Positions 54,525 through 64,000 are shown, numbered from the stretch's first letter. The stretch is DNA of 64,000 nucleotides from Pseudomonas fluorescens (GCF_902497995.1 NZ_CABVII010000009.1:145706-209705), one strand, 5' to 3'. Numbers and translations are program-made. Notes: generated by a model not told the origin, from the letters alone.

Positions 54525-57500
54525 ATGGGTTTCAATCTCTCCGCATGGGCGTTGCGTAATCGCCAGATCGTCCTGTTCCTGATGCTGTTGCTGGCGGTCG
54601 TGGGAGCACTTTCCTACACCAAACTCGGCCAAAGCGAAGACCCGCCGTTCACCTTCAAAGCCATGGTGATTCGCACCCTCTGGCCAGGGGCGACGGCGCA
54701 GGAAGTGTCGCGCCAGGTCACCGAACGCATCGAAAAGAAGCTGATGGAAACCGGCGAGTACGAGCGCATCGTCTCGTTTTCCCGCCCCGGCGAATCCCAG
54801 GTGACGTTCATTGCCCGGGACTCCATGCATTCGGTGGACATTCCCGAGCTCTGGTACCAGGTCCGCAAGAAGACCAGCGATATTCGCCACACCCTGCCAC
54901 CGGGGGTGCAGGGGCCATTTTTCAACGATGAATTCGGCACGACATTCGGCAATATCTACGCCCTGACCGGCGACGGATTCGACTACGCGGTGCTCAAGGA
55001 TTACGCCGATCGCGTGCAGATCCAGCTGCAGCGCGTCAAGGACGTGGGCAAGGTCGATCTGCTCGGCCTGCAGGACGAGAAGATCTGGATCGAACTCTCC
55101 AACGTCAAACTCGCCACCCTCGGCCTGCCCCTGGCGGCGGTGCAGCAAGCGCTCGAGGAGCAAAACGCGGTGTCCACCGCCGGTTTCTTCGAAACCACCA
55201 GCGAGCGCTTGCAGCTACGTGTTTCGGGGAATTTTCAGACAGTCGACGAGATCAAGAACTTCCCGATCCGCGTAGGCGATCGCACTTTCCGCATTGCCGA
55301 TGTAGCGAACGTGCGCCGTGGTTTCAACGATCCTCCCGCGCCGCGCATGCGCTTCATGGCCGAAGATGCCATCGGTCTGGCCGTGGCCATGAAGCAGGGT
55401 GGCGACATTCTGGTGCTGGGCAAGGCGCTGGAAGTCGAGTTCGCCAGGATCCAGAACAACCTTCCGGCCGGGATGCAACTGCGCAAGGTCTCCGACCAGC
55501 CAGCGGCGGTGAAGACCGGGGTCGGCGAGTTCGTTCAAGTGCTGGTGGAAGCCCTGGCCATCGTGCTGTTGGTGAGCTTCTTCTCCCTCGGTGTGCGCAC
55601 CGGTATGGTGGTTGCCCTGGCGATTCCGCTGGTATTGGCGATGACCTTCGCCTGCATGTATTACCTCGGCATCGGCCTGCACAAGATTTCCCTCGGCGCG
55701 CTGGTGCTGGCGTTGGGCTTGCTGGTGGACGACGCGATCATCGCCGTGGAAATGATGGCGATCAAAATGGAGCAGGGCTTCGACCGGATCAAGGCGGCCA
55801 GCTACGCCTGGACCAGTACCGCGTTCCCGATGCTCACCGGCACGCTGATCACCGCTGCCGGCTTCCTGCCGATCGCCACGGCGCAATCGGGCACCGGCGA
55901 ATACACCCGCTCGATCTTCCAGGTGGTGACCATTGCGTTGCTGGCATCGTGGATTGCCGCCGTGGTGTTCGTACCTTATCTGGGGGAAAAACTCCTGCCG
56001 GACCTGGCGAAGATCCATGCGGCCAGACACGGCACCGCCGACGGCCAGACCGACCCTTACGGTACGCCGTTCTATCAACGGGTCAGGCGCTGGGTGGAGT
56101 GGTGTGTGCGCTGGCGCAAGACCGTGATCCTGCTGACCATCGTCTTGTTCATCGGCTCCATCGTGCTGTTCCGATTTGTCCCTCAACAGTTTTTCCCCGC
56201 GTCCGGTCGTCTTGAGTTGATGGTCGACCTGAAACTGGCCGAAGGCGCTTCCCTGAGCAACACCGCCGACGAGGTCAAGCGCCTTGAGGCGCTGCTGAAG
56301 GATCACGTGGGTATCGACAATTACGTGGCCTACGTCGGCACCGGTTCGCCGCGCTTTTACCTGCCGCTGGATCAGCAACTGCCTGCGGCGAGCTTCGCCC
56401 AGTTTGTCGTCCTGGCCAAGACCATCGAGGACCGCGAACCCCTGCGTACCTGGCTCATTGAAACCCTCAACGAACAATTCCCGGCCCTGCGCTCGCGGGT
56501 CACGCGTCTGGAGAACGGCCCACCGGTCGGCTATCCGGTGCAGTTCCGGGTCACTGGCGAGCACATCGAGGAAGTCCGTGCGCTGGCGCGCAAAGTCGCG
56601 GCCAAGGTTCGCGAGAACCCTCACGTGGTCAATGTCCATCTGGACTGGGAAGAGCCGAGCAAAGTCGTGTACCTGAACGTCGATCAGGACCGCGCCCGGG
56701 CGCTGGGCGTGAGCACGGCCAACCTGTCGAAATTCCTGCAAAGCTCGCTGACCGGTGCCAGCGTCAGCCAGTACCGCGAAGACAACGAATTGATCGAGAT
56801 CCTGCTGCGCGGCACCGTGCACGAACGCACCGAGCTGTCGTTGCTGCCCAGTCTGGCGGTGCCTACCGACAACGGCCGCAGCGTGGCGCTGTCGCAGATC
56901 GCAATACTGGAATACGGCTTCGAAGAAGGCATCATCTGGCACCGCAACCGCTTGCCCAACGTGACGGTCCGTGCCGACATCTACGGCAAGGAACAACCGG
57001 CGACCCTGGTGCAGCAGATCATGCCGACCCTCGATCCGATTCGCGCCGAACTGCCGGACGGCTATCTGCTGGATGTCGGCGGCACCGTGGAAGATTCGGC
57101 CCGGGGGCAGAACTCGGTGAAGGCTGGCGTGCCATTGTTCATCGTGGTCGTACTGACTTTGCTGATGCTGCAACTGCGCAGTTTCTCACGCACGGTGATG
57201 GTGTTTCTCACCGCGCCACTGGGGTTGATCGGGGTGACCTTGTTCCTGATGGTGTTCCGTCAGCCGTTCGGTTTCGTGGCCATGCTCGGGACCATCGCCT
57301 TGTCCGGGATGATCATGCGCAATTCGGTGATTCTGGTGGACCAGATCGAGCAGGATATCGCGGCCGGACTCAAGCCTTGGCAAGCGATTATCGAAGCCAC
57401 GGTGCGGCGTTTCCGGCCGATTGTGTTGACTGCGCTGGCGGCGGTGCTGGCGATGATTCCGCTGTCGCGCAGTGTGTTTTTCGGGCCGATGGCGGTGGCG

Positions 57501-57596
57501 ATCATGGGGGGGTTGATTGTGGCGACGGCGTTGACGTTGCTGTTCCTTCCTGCGCTTTATGCGGCCTGGTTCCGAATCAAGAACGAGTCGGTTTGA
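54525..57596 (+). CDS. mexK: RND efflux pump (MexK-like)
   Basis: This 1023-residue inner-membrane RND transporter has TM1 QIVLFLMLLLAVVGALSYTK, the proton-relay pair DD in ALGLLVDDAIIAVEMMA (TM4), the two large periplasmic loops, and a second half starting near residue 520. It is seven bases downstream of mexJ. In P. aeruginosa MexJK exports triclosan and erythromycin; substrates here are inferred. Confidence 0.92.
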   Translation: MGFNLSAWALRNRQIVLFLMLLLAVVGALSYTKLGQSEDPPFTFKAMVIRTLWPGATAQEVSRQVTERIEKKLMETGEYERIVSFSRPGESQVTFIARDSMHSVDIPELWYQVRKKTSDIRHTLPPGVQGPFFNDEFGTTFGNIYALTGDGFDYAVLKDYADRVQIQLQRVKDVGKVDLLGLQDEKIWIELSNVKLATLGLPLAAVQQALEEQNAVSTAGFFETTSERLQLRVSGNFQTVDEIKNFPIRVGDRTFRIADVANVRRGFNDPPAPRMRFMAEDAIGLAVAMKQGGDILVLGKALEVEFARIQNNLPAGMQLRKVSDQPAAVKTGVGEFVQVLVEALAIVLLVSFFSLGVRTGMVVALAIPLVLAMTFACMYYLGIGLHKISLGALVLALGLLVDDAIIAVEMMAIKMEQGFDRIKAASYAWTSTAFPMLTGTLITAAGFLPIATAQSGTGEYTRSIFQVVTIALLASWIAAVVFVPYLGEKLLPDLAKIHAARHGTADGQTDPYGTPFYQRVRRWVEWCVRWRKTVILLTIVLFIGSIVLFRFVPQQFFPASGRLELMVDLKLAEGASLSNTADEVKRLEALLKDHVGIDNYVAYVGTGSPRFYLPLDQQLPAASFAQFVVLAKTIEDREPLRTWLIETLNEQFPALRSRVTRLENGPPVGYPVQFRVTGEHIEEVRALARKVAAKVRENPHVVNVHLDWEEPSKVVYLNVDQDRARALGVSTANLSKFLQSSLTGASVSQYREDNELIEILLRGTVHERTELSLLPSLAVPTDNGRSVALSQIAILEYGFEEGIIWHRNRLPNVTVRADIYGKEQPATLVQQIMPTLDPIRAELPDGYLLDVGGTVEDSARGQNSVKAGVPLFIVVVLTLLMLQLRSFSRTVMVFLTAPLGLIGVTLFLMVFRQPFGFVAMLGTIALSGMIMRNSVILVDQIEQDIAAGLKPWQAIIEATVRRFRPIVLTALAAVLAMIPLSRSVFFGPMAVAIMGGLIVATALTLLFLPALYAAWFRIKNESV

Positions 57597-57649
57597 TCTT
57601 TTGACCTTGGCGGCCTGGCAGTCGACCTGACTTCACAGGTGTCCCCGAA

Positions 57650-57900
57650 CCTCCGTGTAGGAACTGGCCTGCCTGCGAAGACGGCCTGCCAGCCGCCCTG
57701 ATTCTGCGAATGTACACAAAATCTGTGGGAGCTGGCTTGCCTGCGATGGCGGCCTGCCAGCCGACCTGATTCTGCAGATGTACCCAGAACCCTTGTGGGA
57801 GCGGGCTTGCTCGCGAAGACGGCCTCCCAGCCAACCAATCCCTTACAGATGCACCCGATCCAATTGTGGGAGCGAGCCTGCTCGCGAAAGCGGCCTCAAA
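57650..57900. repeat. Tandem array of four REP-containing units
   Basis: Four units of roughly 62-67 bases are in direct orientation. Each has a REP core (variants GTAGGAACTGGCCTGCCTGC, GTGGGAGCTGGCTTGCCTGC, GTGGGAGCGGGCTTGCTCGC, GTGGGAGCGAGCCTGCTCGC), then GACGGCCTGCCAGCC-like and an ACAGATGTACCC-like spacer. The spacer is also repeated, so whole units were duplicated. It lies downstream of mexK. Confidence 0.85.
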
Positions 57901-57989
57901 ATCGACGATGTTTATCAATCAGTCAAAACAGCAGAATTTTCCTACAGGATTTTCAGGTTGTCCGTGGGAAGTGCGACCTCTAGCCTTTG

Positions 57990-58224
57990 ATCGTCGCTGA
58001 AAAAAGCAGCGACCGGGTTTCGCAGCCCGGTTAAACTTCAGACGCACAGCGTCCACCATCCGAAAGCGGGCGCTTTTTTATGCCTGTGTCATGGCGGCTG
58101 TGCGCGGGATACCTTTGGGTATGCCGGGTTCCTGAAGTCCCGGTCTGCGAACCTGCGTACAGCGGCCACCTTATGTTCGTTTCGCAGCGATCAGCGGCAG
58201 CTCCACTACTTCAGGAGCTACACA
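57990..58224 (+). promoter_or_regulatory. Structured 5' leader of the DUF6124 gene with internal terminator-like hairpin
   Basis: Hairpins in order: TCGCTG/CAGCGA (57994-58012), CCGGG/CCCGG (58013-58030), and AAAGC/GCTTT followed by TTTA (58064-58079), an attenuator-like terminator. More GC-rich stems follow around GCCGGGTTCCTGAAGTCCCG. I recall this leader as common before DUF6124 genes in Pseudomonas. It may be an attenuator or release a small RNA. Confidence 0.6.
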
Positions 58225-58506
58225 GTGATCAAAGACAGTCCAAATCCCCCAGATCCAGAAACCGAAAAACTGGCCAGACCCGCTCATCGTCCCAGCCCGA
58301 TTTTCATCATCCGCCCCAACGTCAATTCCGAAACCCTCCTGGTCCATGCCTGTGAAACCCTTGCCTCGGCCAACGTGATGGCCACTGAGTTGTCATCCTC
58401 CCTGACCGGCCCCACGTGCAATCTGGTGCTGGGCATCCAGCAGATGATTGTGCTGGCAGAGCTATCCGTAAATCGCGTGCTGGATCATCTCGATCCGCAG
58501 CAGTAG
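58225..58506 (+). CDS. DUF6124 family protein
   Basis: This 93-residue protein has the DUF6124 (formerly DUF3077) C-terminus SETLLVHACETLASANVMAT and IQQMIVLAELSVNRVLDHL. The N-terminus is shorter than in many members. It starts with GTG behind AGGAGC. The function is unknown; such genes are numerous in Pseudomonas, each with a similar leader. Confidence 0.85.
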   Translation: MIKDSPNPPDPETEKLARPAHRPSPIFIIRPNVNSETLLVHACETLASANVMATELSSSLTGPTCNLVLGIQQMIVLAELSVNRVLDHLDPQQ

Positions 58507-58513
58507 CACAACC

Positions 58514-58553
58514 AAAAAGCCCGCTGAACCTGTGAAGGCCAGTGGGCTTTTTG
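58514..58553 (+). terminator. Intrinsic terminator after the DUF6124 gene
   Basis: AAAAAGCCCGCT and AGTGGGCTTTTT pair around a 15-base loop. Confidence 0.85.
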
Positions 58554-58692
58554 TGAATAACCGTCGTCCTGTCAGGCCGACCGAATCAGGGTCTTCGCTC
58601 CTACACCTATCTCAGACTTGTCCGATATTGAGAGCAGAAGAGCAAAATGCTCTACTCAAAACTCAGTTTCATGAGTTTCTGAAACAGCGCCG

Positions 58693-59000
58693 ATGAAAAA
58701 GCCACCCATTCTGAAGGGCCGATCCGACCCGGTATTCGACCTGTTGGCACGATCGCCCCATCCTGCGTGCCGTCAGCGGTTTTACCGAGGCTTATCGCAG
58801 AAGTCTGGCCTATGCCGAAAGCTTCGATGGATGGGTGTTGGAGTCAGGCTTTTCGACCAGCTCACCGAGAAACAGCGAGCCGTGTACCAAGTGGCCAAGA
58901 GTGGCATGGCCAAGGAGTTCACGGCGGTCAATGTGAAGGGGAATCTGGATTGCAGCCCAGGTAGGAGTAGCGTCCCAGCTCTTCACGACAGGGCACATCG
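58693..59000 (+). pseudogene. Pseudogene with at least two frameshifts, family unknown
   Basis: ATG 58693 opens MKKPPILKGRSDPVFDLLAR. The sequence then continues sensibly in the next frame as ILRAVSGFTEAYRRSLAYAE with SFDGWVLESGF, and returns to the first frame for LTEKQRAVYQVAKSGMAKEF. Joined, this gives a helical protein of about 90 residues. I do not recognise the family. The piece between the terminator and this start (58554-58692) holds nothing else. Confidence 0.5.
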
Positions 59001-59056
59001 ACATAACGACCAAAGCTGTCGCGCTGCTCTTGGGGCAGAAAGCCGAGCGGCATTGA

Positions 59057-59467
59057 TCACAGCACCTCGGCGCAGAAAACGGCGGGCGTGACGATTCGCG
59101 TGCGTTCGATGTGCCCGCGTTGCAAGAGGCCTGCACGGCGATCACCGGTCACCAGGTAGTCCGCATCACCTGCCAGGGCCATTGCCAGCAGAAACGAGTC
59201 ATCCGGGTCATCGGCTTCGAGTTCGATGGTTAGACGCTCCAATACCACCGCCCGCTGCAGGTTATTGATCATAGCCCCGACTTTGGCGGGTTGCAGGATG
59301 GCCTGGAGCTTGGGGTAGCGGCTGGCTCGACGGATTTCATCGAGTTGCATCCGCGAGGTGACGACCTCGAAGCGAGCCGCCCGCCAGGCGCGGTAAATCG
59401 CATCGGGAGCACCGTGCGGCGAGATCAGGGCGCTGAACAAAATGTTGGTATCCAACACTACCCGCAT
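59057..59467 (-). CDS. PIN-domain toxin (VapC-like, PIN_3 type)
   Basis: This 136-residue protein has MRVVLDTNILFSALISPHG (Asp6), SRMQLDEIRRA, DDPDDSFLLAMALAGDADYL and TGDRRAGLL, the acidic residues of a PIN nuclease. It overlaps the antitoxin stop by one base. It probably cleaves RNA and is held off by the upstream RHH protein. Confidence 0.88.
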   Translation of the reverse strand: MRVVLDTNILFSALISPHGAPDAIYRAWRAARFEVVTSRMQLDEIRRASRYPKLQAILQPAKVGAMINNLQRAVVLERLTIELEADDPDDSFLLAMALAGDADYLVTGDRRAGLLQRGHIERTRIVTPAVFCAEVL

Positions 59468-59706
59468 CAGCGCTTACGTGCCCACTGGAGCGCTTCATCA
59501 ATCGCTTCGGTCAATTCTGACTCACTCAGATGGGCGTTGTCGGCCTTGGCCTGCTTGGCGGTCAGCTCCAGGATGTGTGCCTGCACGGCTTCCTCGATGA
59601 AGCGCGACAGGTCGCCTTTGCGGCCACCACCTTGGCTGGCCAGAAACATGCGAAGGGACTGGTCGGTGTCGGCCGAGACAGCGACATTCCAGCGAATCGT
59701 GTTCAT
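59467..59706 (-). CDS. Ribbon-helix-helix antitoxin
   Basis: This 79-residue protein has TIRWNVAVSADTDQSLRMFL and GRKGDLSRFIEEAVQAHILE, a CopG/Arc-type ribbon-helix-helix. The C-terminal tail (SESELTEAIDEALQWARKR) would bind the toxin. It precedes the PIN toxin, standard order. The gap up to 59818 holds its promoter. Confidence 0.85.
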   Translation of the reverse strand: MNTIRWNVAVSADTDQSLRMFLASQGGGRKGDLSRFIEEAVQAHILELTAKQAKADNAHLSESELTEAIDEALQWARKR

Positions 59707-59818
59707 GGGAATTCTCTGCTAATAGGTGTTTGTGCGCTTATGTGTTTATACGCCAGTTGCAGCAGGCTGTGCAACGGTCCGATCAAGCCCCCTACCCTAC
59801 ACAGGGGGCGTGTGACAA

Positions 59819-60508
59819 TTAGAGCGTACCGAACACTTTCTTCGCCAAACTGGTCGCCGCCGCCGCAGGGTTCTGGCGAATGGTTTCTTCCTGTTTGCCG
59901 ATCATCTCGAACAAACCGTTCAATGCCTGCTCGGTGACATAGCTTTCGATGTTGGCATTCTTCGCATCCAGCACGCCCAACGTTGCAGCCTGGCCCGCGA
60001 ACGAGTTGTACTGCTTGGCCAGGCCAACCTGGCCGGTGGCTTGCTTGACGATCGGCAGGAACTTGGCGCGGATCTGTTCGCGGCTGGTTTTGCTCAGGTA
60101 CTGCGTGGCCGAGTCATTGCCGCCGGCGAGAATGCCCTTGGCATCCTCCACGCTCATTTTCTTCACCGCGTCCACCAGGATCGGTTGGGCCTGGGTGACG
60201 GCGGCTTCCGCCGCCTTGTTCATGCTGGTTTCCAGTTGATCAACCTGGGCACCCATGCCGAACTGTTTCATTTTGCTGGCGACCTTGCCCAGGTTGCCCG
60301 GCAGTTCGATTTTCACCTCCGGGTTGTTGCTGAAACCCCCCGGCGTGCCGAGCTGTTTCACGGCCAGTTGCGCGCCCTGGGTCAGGGCATCTTTCAGGCC
60401 GCCGGTGGCGTCTTTTTGCGACAGGTCGCTGAGCGACAGCGCCAGAGCGCTGGCGCAGAACATCAAGCCTGTGCACAGGCCGGCAAGACGAAGGGTAGGG
60501 CGGAGCAT
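59819..60508 (-). CDS. DUF4197 family periplasmic protein
   Basis: This 229-residue protein has a signal peptide (LCTGLMFCASALALSLSDLS) and the DUF4197 body (VKIELPGNLGKVASKMKQFG, DAKGILAGGNDSATQYLSKT, KQEETIRQNPAAAATSLAKK). Members are secreted helical proteins of unknown role. It is 24 bases downstream of the YbaY lipoprotein gene. Confidence 0.85.
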   Translation of the reverse strand: MLRPTLRLAGLCTGLMFCASALALSLSDLSQKDATGGLKDALTQGAQLAVKQLGTPGGFSNNPEVKIELPGNLGKVASKMKQFGMGAQVDQLETSMNKAAEAAVTQAQPILVDAVKKMSVEDAKGILAGGNDSATQYLSKTSREQIRAKFLPIVKQATGQVGLAKQYNSFAGQAATLGVLDAKNANIESYVTEQALNGLFEMIGKQEETIRQNPAAAATSLAKKVFGTL

Positions 60509-60532
60509 GGTGGCTTCCTTGTTTCGAAAGAA

Positions 60533-60931
60533 TTAGCGGACGGCGTGGACGCGGATTTTCATCGACTCCGGGTCGCTGCCATCAAGCTGTACGACGTGTT
60601 GTTCGGTAGTGGTATACATCAGTTTGCCATTCACCTCGATCCGCGCGCTGACCGAATAACGATTGCCGGGTTTGACCTGTGCCGGATCGTAGTTCAGGTG
60701 AAACGGCAGCGGCACCTGGCCTTCGACCGGCCCTTTCTGTTCGCCAAGGACCACGGCGGGGGCGTCGGCCAGGGACACGTCCTGCAGGCTGACGCTCAAG
60801 GTAGCGTTCGGCGGCAGGGCGATGCGTTGCAGGTAGTACACTTCGCCGTCGAGGCTGGGTTCAGCGGCAGGTTGTATCAACTGGCAGGCACCCAGCAGGG
60901 TGGTGATGGCCAATAGAGAAAGTTTTTTCAT
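60533..60931 (-). CDS. YbaY/YscW-type lipoprotein
   Basis: This 132-residue protein has a lipobox TTLLGAC (Cys16) and a pilotin-like beta domain (DGEVYYLQRIALPPNATLSV, PLPFHLNYDPAQVKPGNRYS). The YbaY family function is unclear; YscW relatives pilot secretins to the outer membrane. No secretin gene is near. Confidence 0.82.
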   Translation of the reverse strand: MKKLSLLAITTLLGACQLIQPAAEPSLDGEVYYLQRIALPPNATLSVSLQDVSLADAPAVVLGEQKGPVEGQVPLPFHLNYDPAQVKPGNRYSVSARIEVNGKLMYTTTEQHVVQLDGSDPESMKIRVHAVR

Positions 60932-60983
60932 CGCAGAGCTCCATGTTTAAGGTGTCGCCATAAGCCTTGGCGCCTGTGGGAAT

Positions 60984-63488
60984 TTAGACGGTCTTCGCCG
61001 GGAGCGCGACCTGATCCGCCGCATCTTCACTGCGATGCAGCGCCACCTGCCGGATCGACAAACGAATCTCCGCCGGCAATACCCGCTTCGCCGCGCCTTC
61101 GGCCAGCTCGCCGAGCAGTTCGTGATAGCCCAGCTTGCCTGCTTCATCGCGCTTGAGCACGTCGAGGTCGAGCATAGTCTGGATGAAGTGGCGAAACAGG
61201 CTCTTGTCGAAGAATTCCGGGGCGTTCAGGCCATGGAGGATCGACAGGCGCTGGGCCATGACCGTGCACAAGTCTTCCAGCTCTTCGGCACTGATGCTGT
61301 TCTGGCCGCTGTTGAGCAGCAGGGACACGGTCATGTAGAAGCGTTGCAGGGTCTGGGCGATGCTTTTCGACAGCAGCGTCAATAGCACGAAATGCCGCGA
61401 ACTCGGTGCCGGACGCAGGTAAACGTCGTTCTCGAAACGCAGCAGGCCTTGCTCGACGAACGCCTCGAGCCACTGATCGACCACCACGTCCAGTTCTTCC
61501 AGCGTCCAGCGAATGAACAGTTCCGCTTGCAGGTAGGGATACAGCGCCCGGGTGTAGCGCAGGATCTGCTCGCGGCTCATGCGCGAAGCGCTCTGGAAAA
61601 AGCTTGCGAGCAACGACGGCAAGGCAAAAATGTGCAGCACGTTGTTGCGGTAGTAGGTCATCAGGACGGCGTTCTGCTCGTCCAGATACAGAATCTTGCC
61701 CAGGGCATCGCTCTGCTCGGACAATAGGTTCATGTCCTTCACATGCTCGATCAGTGCCCGGCCGTCACCTTCCGGCAGGGTGGTGTGCGGCGAGTACGGG
61801 ACTTTGCGCAGCAGTGCCAGATACAGGTCGAGTACCCGCGCCATGGCGCGATCGTCCAGGGCCAGGCGGGTGGTGGACAGCAGCGCCAAGGCCACCAGGT
61901 TGACCGGGTTGATTGCCGCGGCTTCGTTCAGATGCTGCGCGACTTTCTCGCCGAGACGGTGGGTGGTTTCGTTGAGCCAGGCCGGCTTGAACTGAGGGCC
62001 CAGTTCCTGCTGGCGCCAATCCGGCTGTTCGCTATCAAGGAACTCCGCCAGTTTGATCGGCTCGCCGAAGTTCACCGCCACCTGACCGAAACGTTGCTTG
62101 AGCGCACCGATGACTTTGAAAATGTCGAAGATCGACTCTTTCTTCTTGCTCGCACCACGCAATTCGCCGAGATAGGTCCGGCCTTCCAGCACGCGTTCGT
62201 AGCCGATGTACACCGGAATGAACACGATCGGCATCCGCGACGAGCGCAGGAAGCTGCGCAGGGTGATCGCGAGCATCCCGGTTTTCGGTTGCAGCATGCG
62301 CCCGGTGCGCGAGCGACCGCCCTCGACGAAGTACTCCACCGGGAAGCCTTTGGTGAACAGGGTGTGCAGGTATTCGTTGAACACCGAGGTGTACAGCGGG
62401 TTGCCCTTGAAGGTGCGGCGCATGAAGAATGCACCGCCGCGCCGCAGCAGGCTGCCGACCAGCGGCATGTTGAGGTTGATCCCGGCAGCGATGTGCGGCG
62501 GGGTCAGACCGTTGCGGAACAGCAGATAGGACAGCAGCAGGTAGTCGATGTGGCTGCGATGGCAAGGCACGTAGATCACTTCGTGACCCTGGGCGACTTG
62601 CTGTACGCCTTCGATGTGGTTGACCTTGATCCCGTCGTAGATCTTGTTCCAGAACCAGCTCAGCACCACTTCCAGGAAACGGATCGCGGTGTAGGTGTAG
62701 TCCGAGGCGATCTCGTTACCGTAGCGCAGGGCCTGGGCCTTGGCTTTCTCCGGGGAGATGTTCTCGCGCTCGGCCTCATCGAGGATCGCTTGCCTGACCA
62801 GTGGCTGATTGAGCAGGCCCTTGACCAGGTTGCGCCGGTGGGAAATGTCCGGGCCGATCACGGCGGCTTTGAGGTTGCGAAAGTGCACCCGCAGAATCCG
62901 CTGGGCCATGCGCACGGTGCGTTCGTGGCCCTTGTTGTGATCGATCAGCTCGCGCAGGTGGATCGGCGCCGAAAACTGCACGCGGGTCTTGCGGCCCAGC
63001 ACAATGATGCTGAGCAACCGGCGCAGGCGCCCGGTAACCGCCCAGCTGTCGGCGAACAGCAGTTTCCACGGGCTCGATTCGCTGTCCGGCGACTGACCCC
63101 AGAACACGCTGACCGGAATGATTTGCGCGTCTTCGGCCGCGTTCTGGCTCAGGGCGCTGACCAGGCGGGTCAGGGTCGGTGGCGCCCCGCGTTTGTCCTG
63201 ACGTCCAAGCCAGTCGGGCGCTGGCGTCAGGTAGAAAAACGCGGCGGGTTCCACCAGGTTGCCCACCGATGCCGGCAGTACCGGGCGGGGCAGGCCGGCC
63301 TTGCTGCACTCGGCATCGACCACGGCGAGGTCGGTCAGTGAAGGGTTTTGCAGGACGTAGAACACCGGACGGCTGCGGTCGAGGTTGAGGGTGAGCGACG
63401 ACTGGTTGATCGTCTCCGAGCGAACCCAGAGGTATAGCAGTCGGCGCAGGGTGCCAAACACAAGACGGCGGAGCGGGGAGCGGGTCAT
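60984..63488 (-). CDS. plsB: Glycerol-3-phosphate acyltransferase
   Basis: This 834-residue membrane enzyme does the first acylation in phospholipid synthesis. The acyltransferase motifs are present: [19 protein letters not shown] (HX4D), [32 protein letters not shown] and [19 protein letters not shown] 63488 ([16 protein letters not shown]) gives the usual pseudomonad length; an upstream extension is less likely. Confidence 0.94.
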   Translation of the reverse strand: MTRSPLRRLVFGTLRRLLYLWVRSETINQSSLTLNLDRSRPVFYVLQNPSLTDLAVVDAECSKAGLPRPVLPASVGNLVEPAAFFYLTPAPDWLGRQDKRGAPPTLTRLVSALSQNAAEDAQIIPVSVFWGQSPDSESSPWKLLFADSWAVTGRLRRLLSIIVLGRKTRVQFSAPIHLRELIDHNKGHERTVRMAQRILRVHFRNLKAAVIGPDISHRRNLVKGLLNQPLVRQAILDEAERENISPEKAKAQALRYGNEIASDYTYTAIRFLEVVLSWFWNKIYDGIKVNHIEGVQQVAQGHEVIYVPCHRSHIDYLLLSYLLFRNGLTPPHIAAGINLNMPLVGSLLRRGGAFFMRRTFKGNPLYTSVFNEYLHTLFTKGFPVEYFVEGGRSRTGRMLQPKTGMLAITLRSFLRSSRMPIVFIPVYIGYERVLEGRTYLGELRGASKKKESIFDIFKVIGALKQRFGQVAVNFGEPIKLAEFLDSEQPDWRQQELGPQFKPAWLNETTHRLGEKVAQHLNEAAAINPVNLVALALLSTTRLALDDRAMARVLDLYLALLRKVPYSPHTTLPEGDGRALIEHVKDMNLLSEQSDALGKILYLDEQNAVLMTYYRNNVLHIFALPSLLASFFQSASRMSREQILRYTRALYPYLQAELFIRWTLEELDVVVDQWLEAFVEQGLLRFENDVYLRPAPSSRHFVLLTLLSKSIAQTLQRFYMTVSLLLNSGQNSISAEELEDLCTVMAQRLSILHGLNAPEFFDKSLFRHFIQTMLDLDVLKRDEAGKLGYHELLGELAEGAAKRVLPAEIRLSIRQVALHRSEDAADQVALPAKTV

Positions 63489-63663
63489 ACGACTTCTGCA
63501 TGAATGAAGGAATGAAGGAAACCGAGCAATTGCTCGGGCGGCCGATAGTGTGCCGTATTCACTGAAAATCGGCAAAAAAGCGGCAAAGTAAAGTTGAGTG
63601 GAGAGATTTCGCGACTGTCATATACTCGGCCGCTCAACAATAAAAAGAAGGGGGTACCGATTC

Positions 63664-63873
63664 ATGGCTACGCGCGAAACTGGCAATGTGAAGTGGTTCA
63701 ACGACGCCAAGGGGTATGGCTTCATTCAGCGCGAGGATGGGGTGGATGTGTTCGTGCACTACCGTGCGATCCGCGGGGAAGGGCACCGCTCGCTGGCTGA
63801 GGGGCAGCAGGTGGAATATGCGGTGGTGACGGGCGAGAAGGGCTTGCTGGCTGAAGACGTCGTCGGCCTGTAA
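63664..63873 (+). CDS. Cold-shock domain protein
   Basis: This 69-residue OB-fold RNA/DNA-binding protein has RNP1 KGYGFIQ and RNP2 VFVHY. The first residues [16 protein letters not shown] are typical. The start at ATG 63664 follows AAGAAGGGGG. It has a slightly atypical acidic loop (REDGVDVF). Confidence 0.93.
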   Translation: MATRETGNVKWFNDAKGYGFIQREDGVDVFVHYRAIRGEGHRSLAEGQQVEYAVVTGEKGLLAEDVVGL

Positions 63874-63903
63874 CTCGCTCCTACAGGTTTCCGGTGTTGC
63901 GGG

Positions 63904-64000
63904 TTACGCGGTTTTCCAGGTGATCTCTTCTTCACCATCAGCGCTGATGCGCATCCAGCGATCCGCCGATTCTTCACCTTCTTCCTCGACCCAGCTACCC
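63904..64000 (-). CDS. C-terminal end of a hypothetical protein, continues past the window
   Basis: The minus-strand frame is open from the window edge to TAA (63906-63904) and codes GSWVEEEGEESADRWMRI then SADGEEEITWKTA. It is acidic and of unknown family. Only 31 residues are visible, so the call rests on the frame and plausible composition. Confidence 0.5.
   Translation of the reverse strand, partial: GSWVEEEGEESADRWMRISADGEEEITWKTA

Noticed and set aside
55215..57173. 652-codon minus-strand frame inside mexK
   Set aside because: Antisense to a clear RND transporter; composition typical of high-GC shadows.
57650..57900. CRISPR-like regular repeats
   Set aside because: The units contain palindromic REP cores known from many sites in the window, spacers are themselves repeated, and no cas genes are near.
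61743..63341. 532-codon plus-strand frame inside plsB
   Set aside because: Antisense shadow; plsB motifs are all on the other strand.

Overview
The window is a chromosomal segment of a Pseudomonas, most likely of the P. fluorescens group. The evidence is high GC, many copies of the Pseudomonas REP repeat (core GGAGCGGGCTTGCTCGCGAA and variants), and a gene order that, from memory, follows the P. aeruginosa block from recJ to plsB: recJ, OYE-type oxidoreductase, wspABCDEFR, prfB, lysS, TetR, ppc, adk, tsaB, rsmJ, mexLJK, plsB. All names below come from reading the translated sequence; no search was run.

Layout. 1-5.4 kb: yaeQ end, recJ, an old yellow enzyme, opgD. 5.8-9.5 kb: a rearranged patch with two toxin-antitoxin modules, a BRO-N protein, and a partial copy of the patD aldehyde dehydrogenase fused to a partial copy of a small nearby gene. 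9.5-15.2 kb: patD and a polyamine-type ABC transporter (ydcSTUV) on the minus strand, which together would import a polyamine-like amine and oxidise an aminoaldehyde. 15.5-24.9 kb: a DUF533 protein and the complete Wsp surface-sensing operon, ending in the diguanylate cyclase WspR.

24.9-34.4 kb is an insertion. In P. aeruginosa wspR and prfB are neighbours; here about 9.5 kb of AT-richer DNA separates them. It has transposase remnants on both sides and a seven-part, all-plus-strand gene set: a 37-residue peptide, a broken GNAT acetyltransferase, an HpaB-type flavin monooxygenase, an M24 metallohydrolase, an SbnA-like PLP enzyme, a second orotate phosphoribosyltransferase, a LOG-type phosphoribohydrolase and a flavin reductase. 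I do not recognise this set as a known pathway. It is the best candidate in the window for an undescribed system, probably making a modified amino acid, nucleobase or peptide.

34.4-64 kb returns to core genome: prfB with its programmed frameshift, lysS, lipoproteins, a MATCAP-like peptidase, ppc, adk, tsaB, rsmJ, the mexLJK efflux locus, a DUF6124 gene with a structured leader, another PIN/RHH toxin-antitoxin pair, plsB, a cold-shock protein, and the end of a gene that leaves the window. REP repeats sit in most intergenic gaps.
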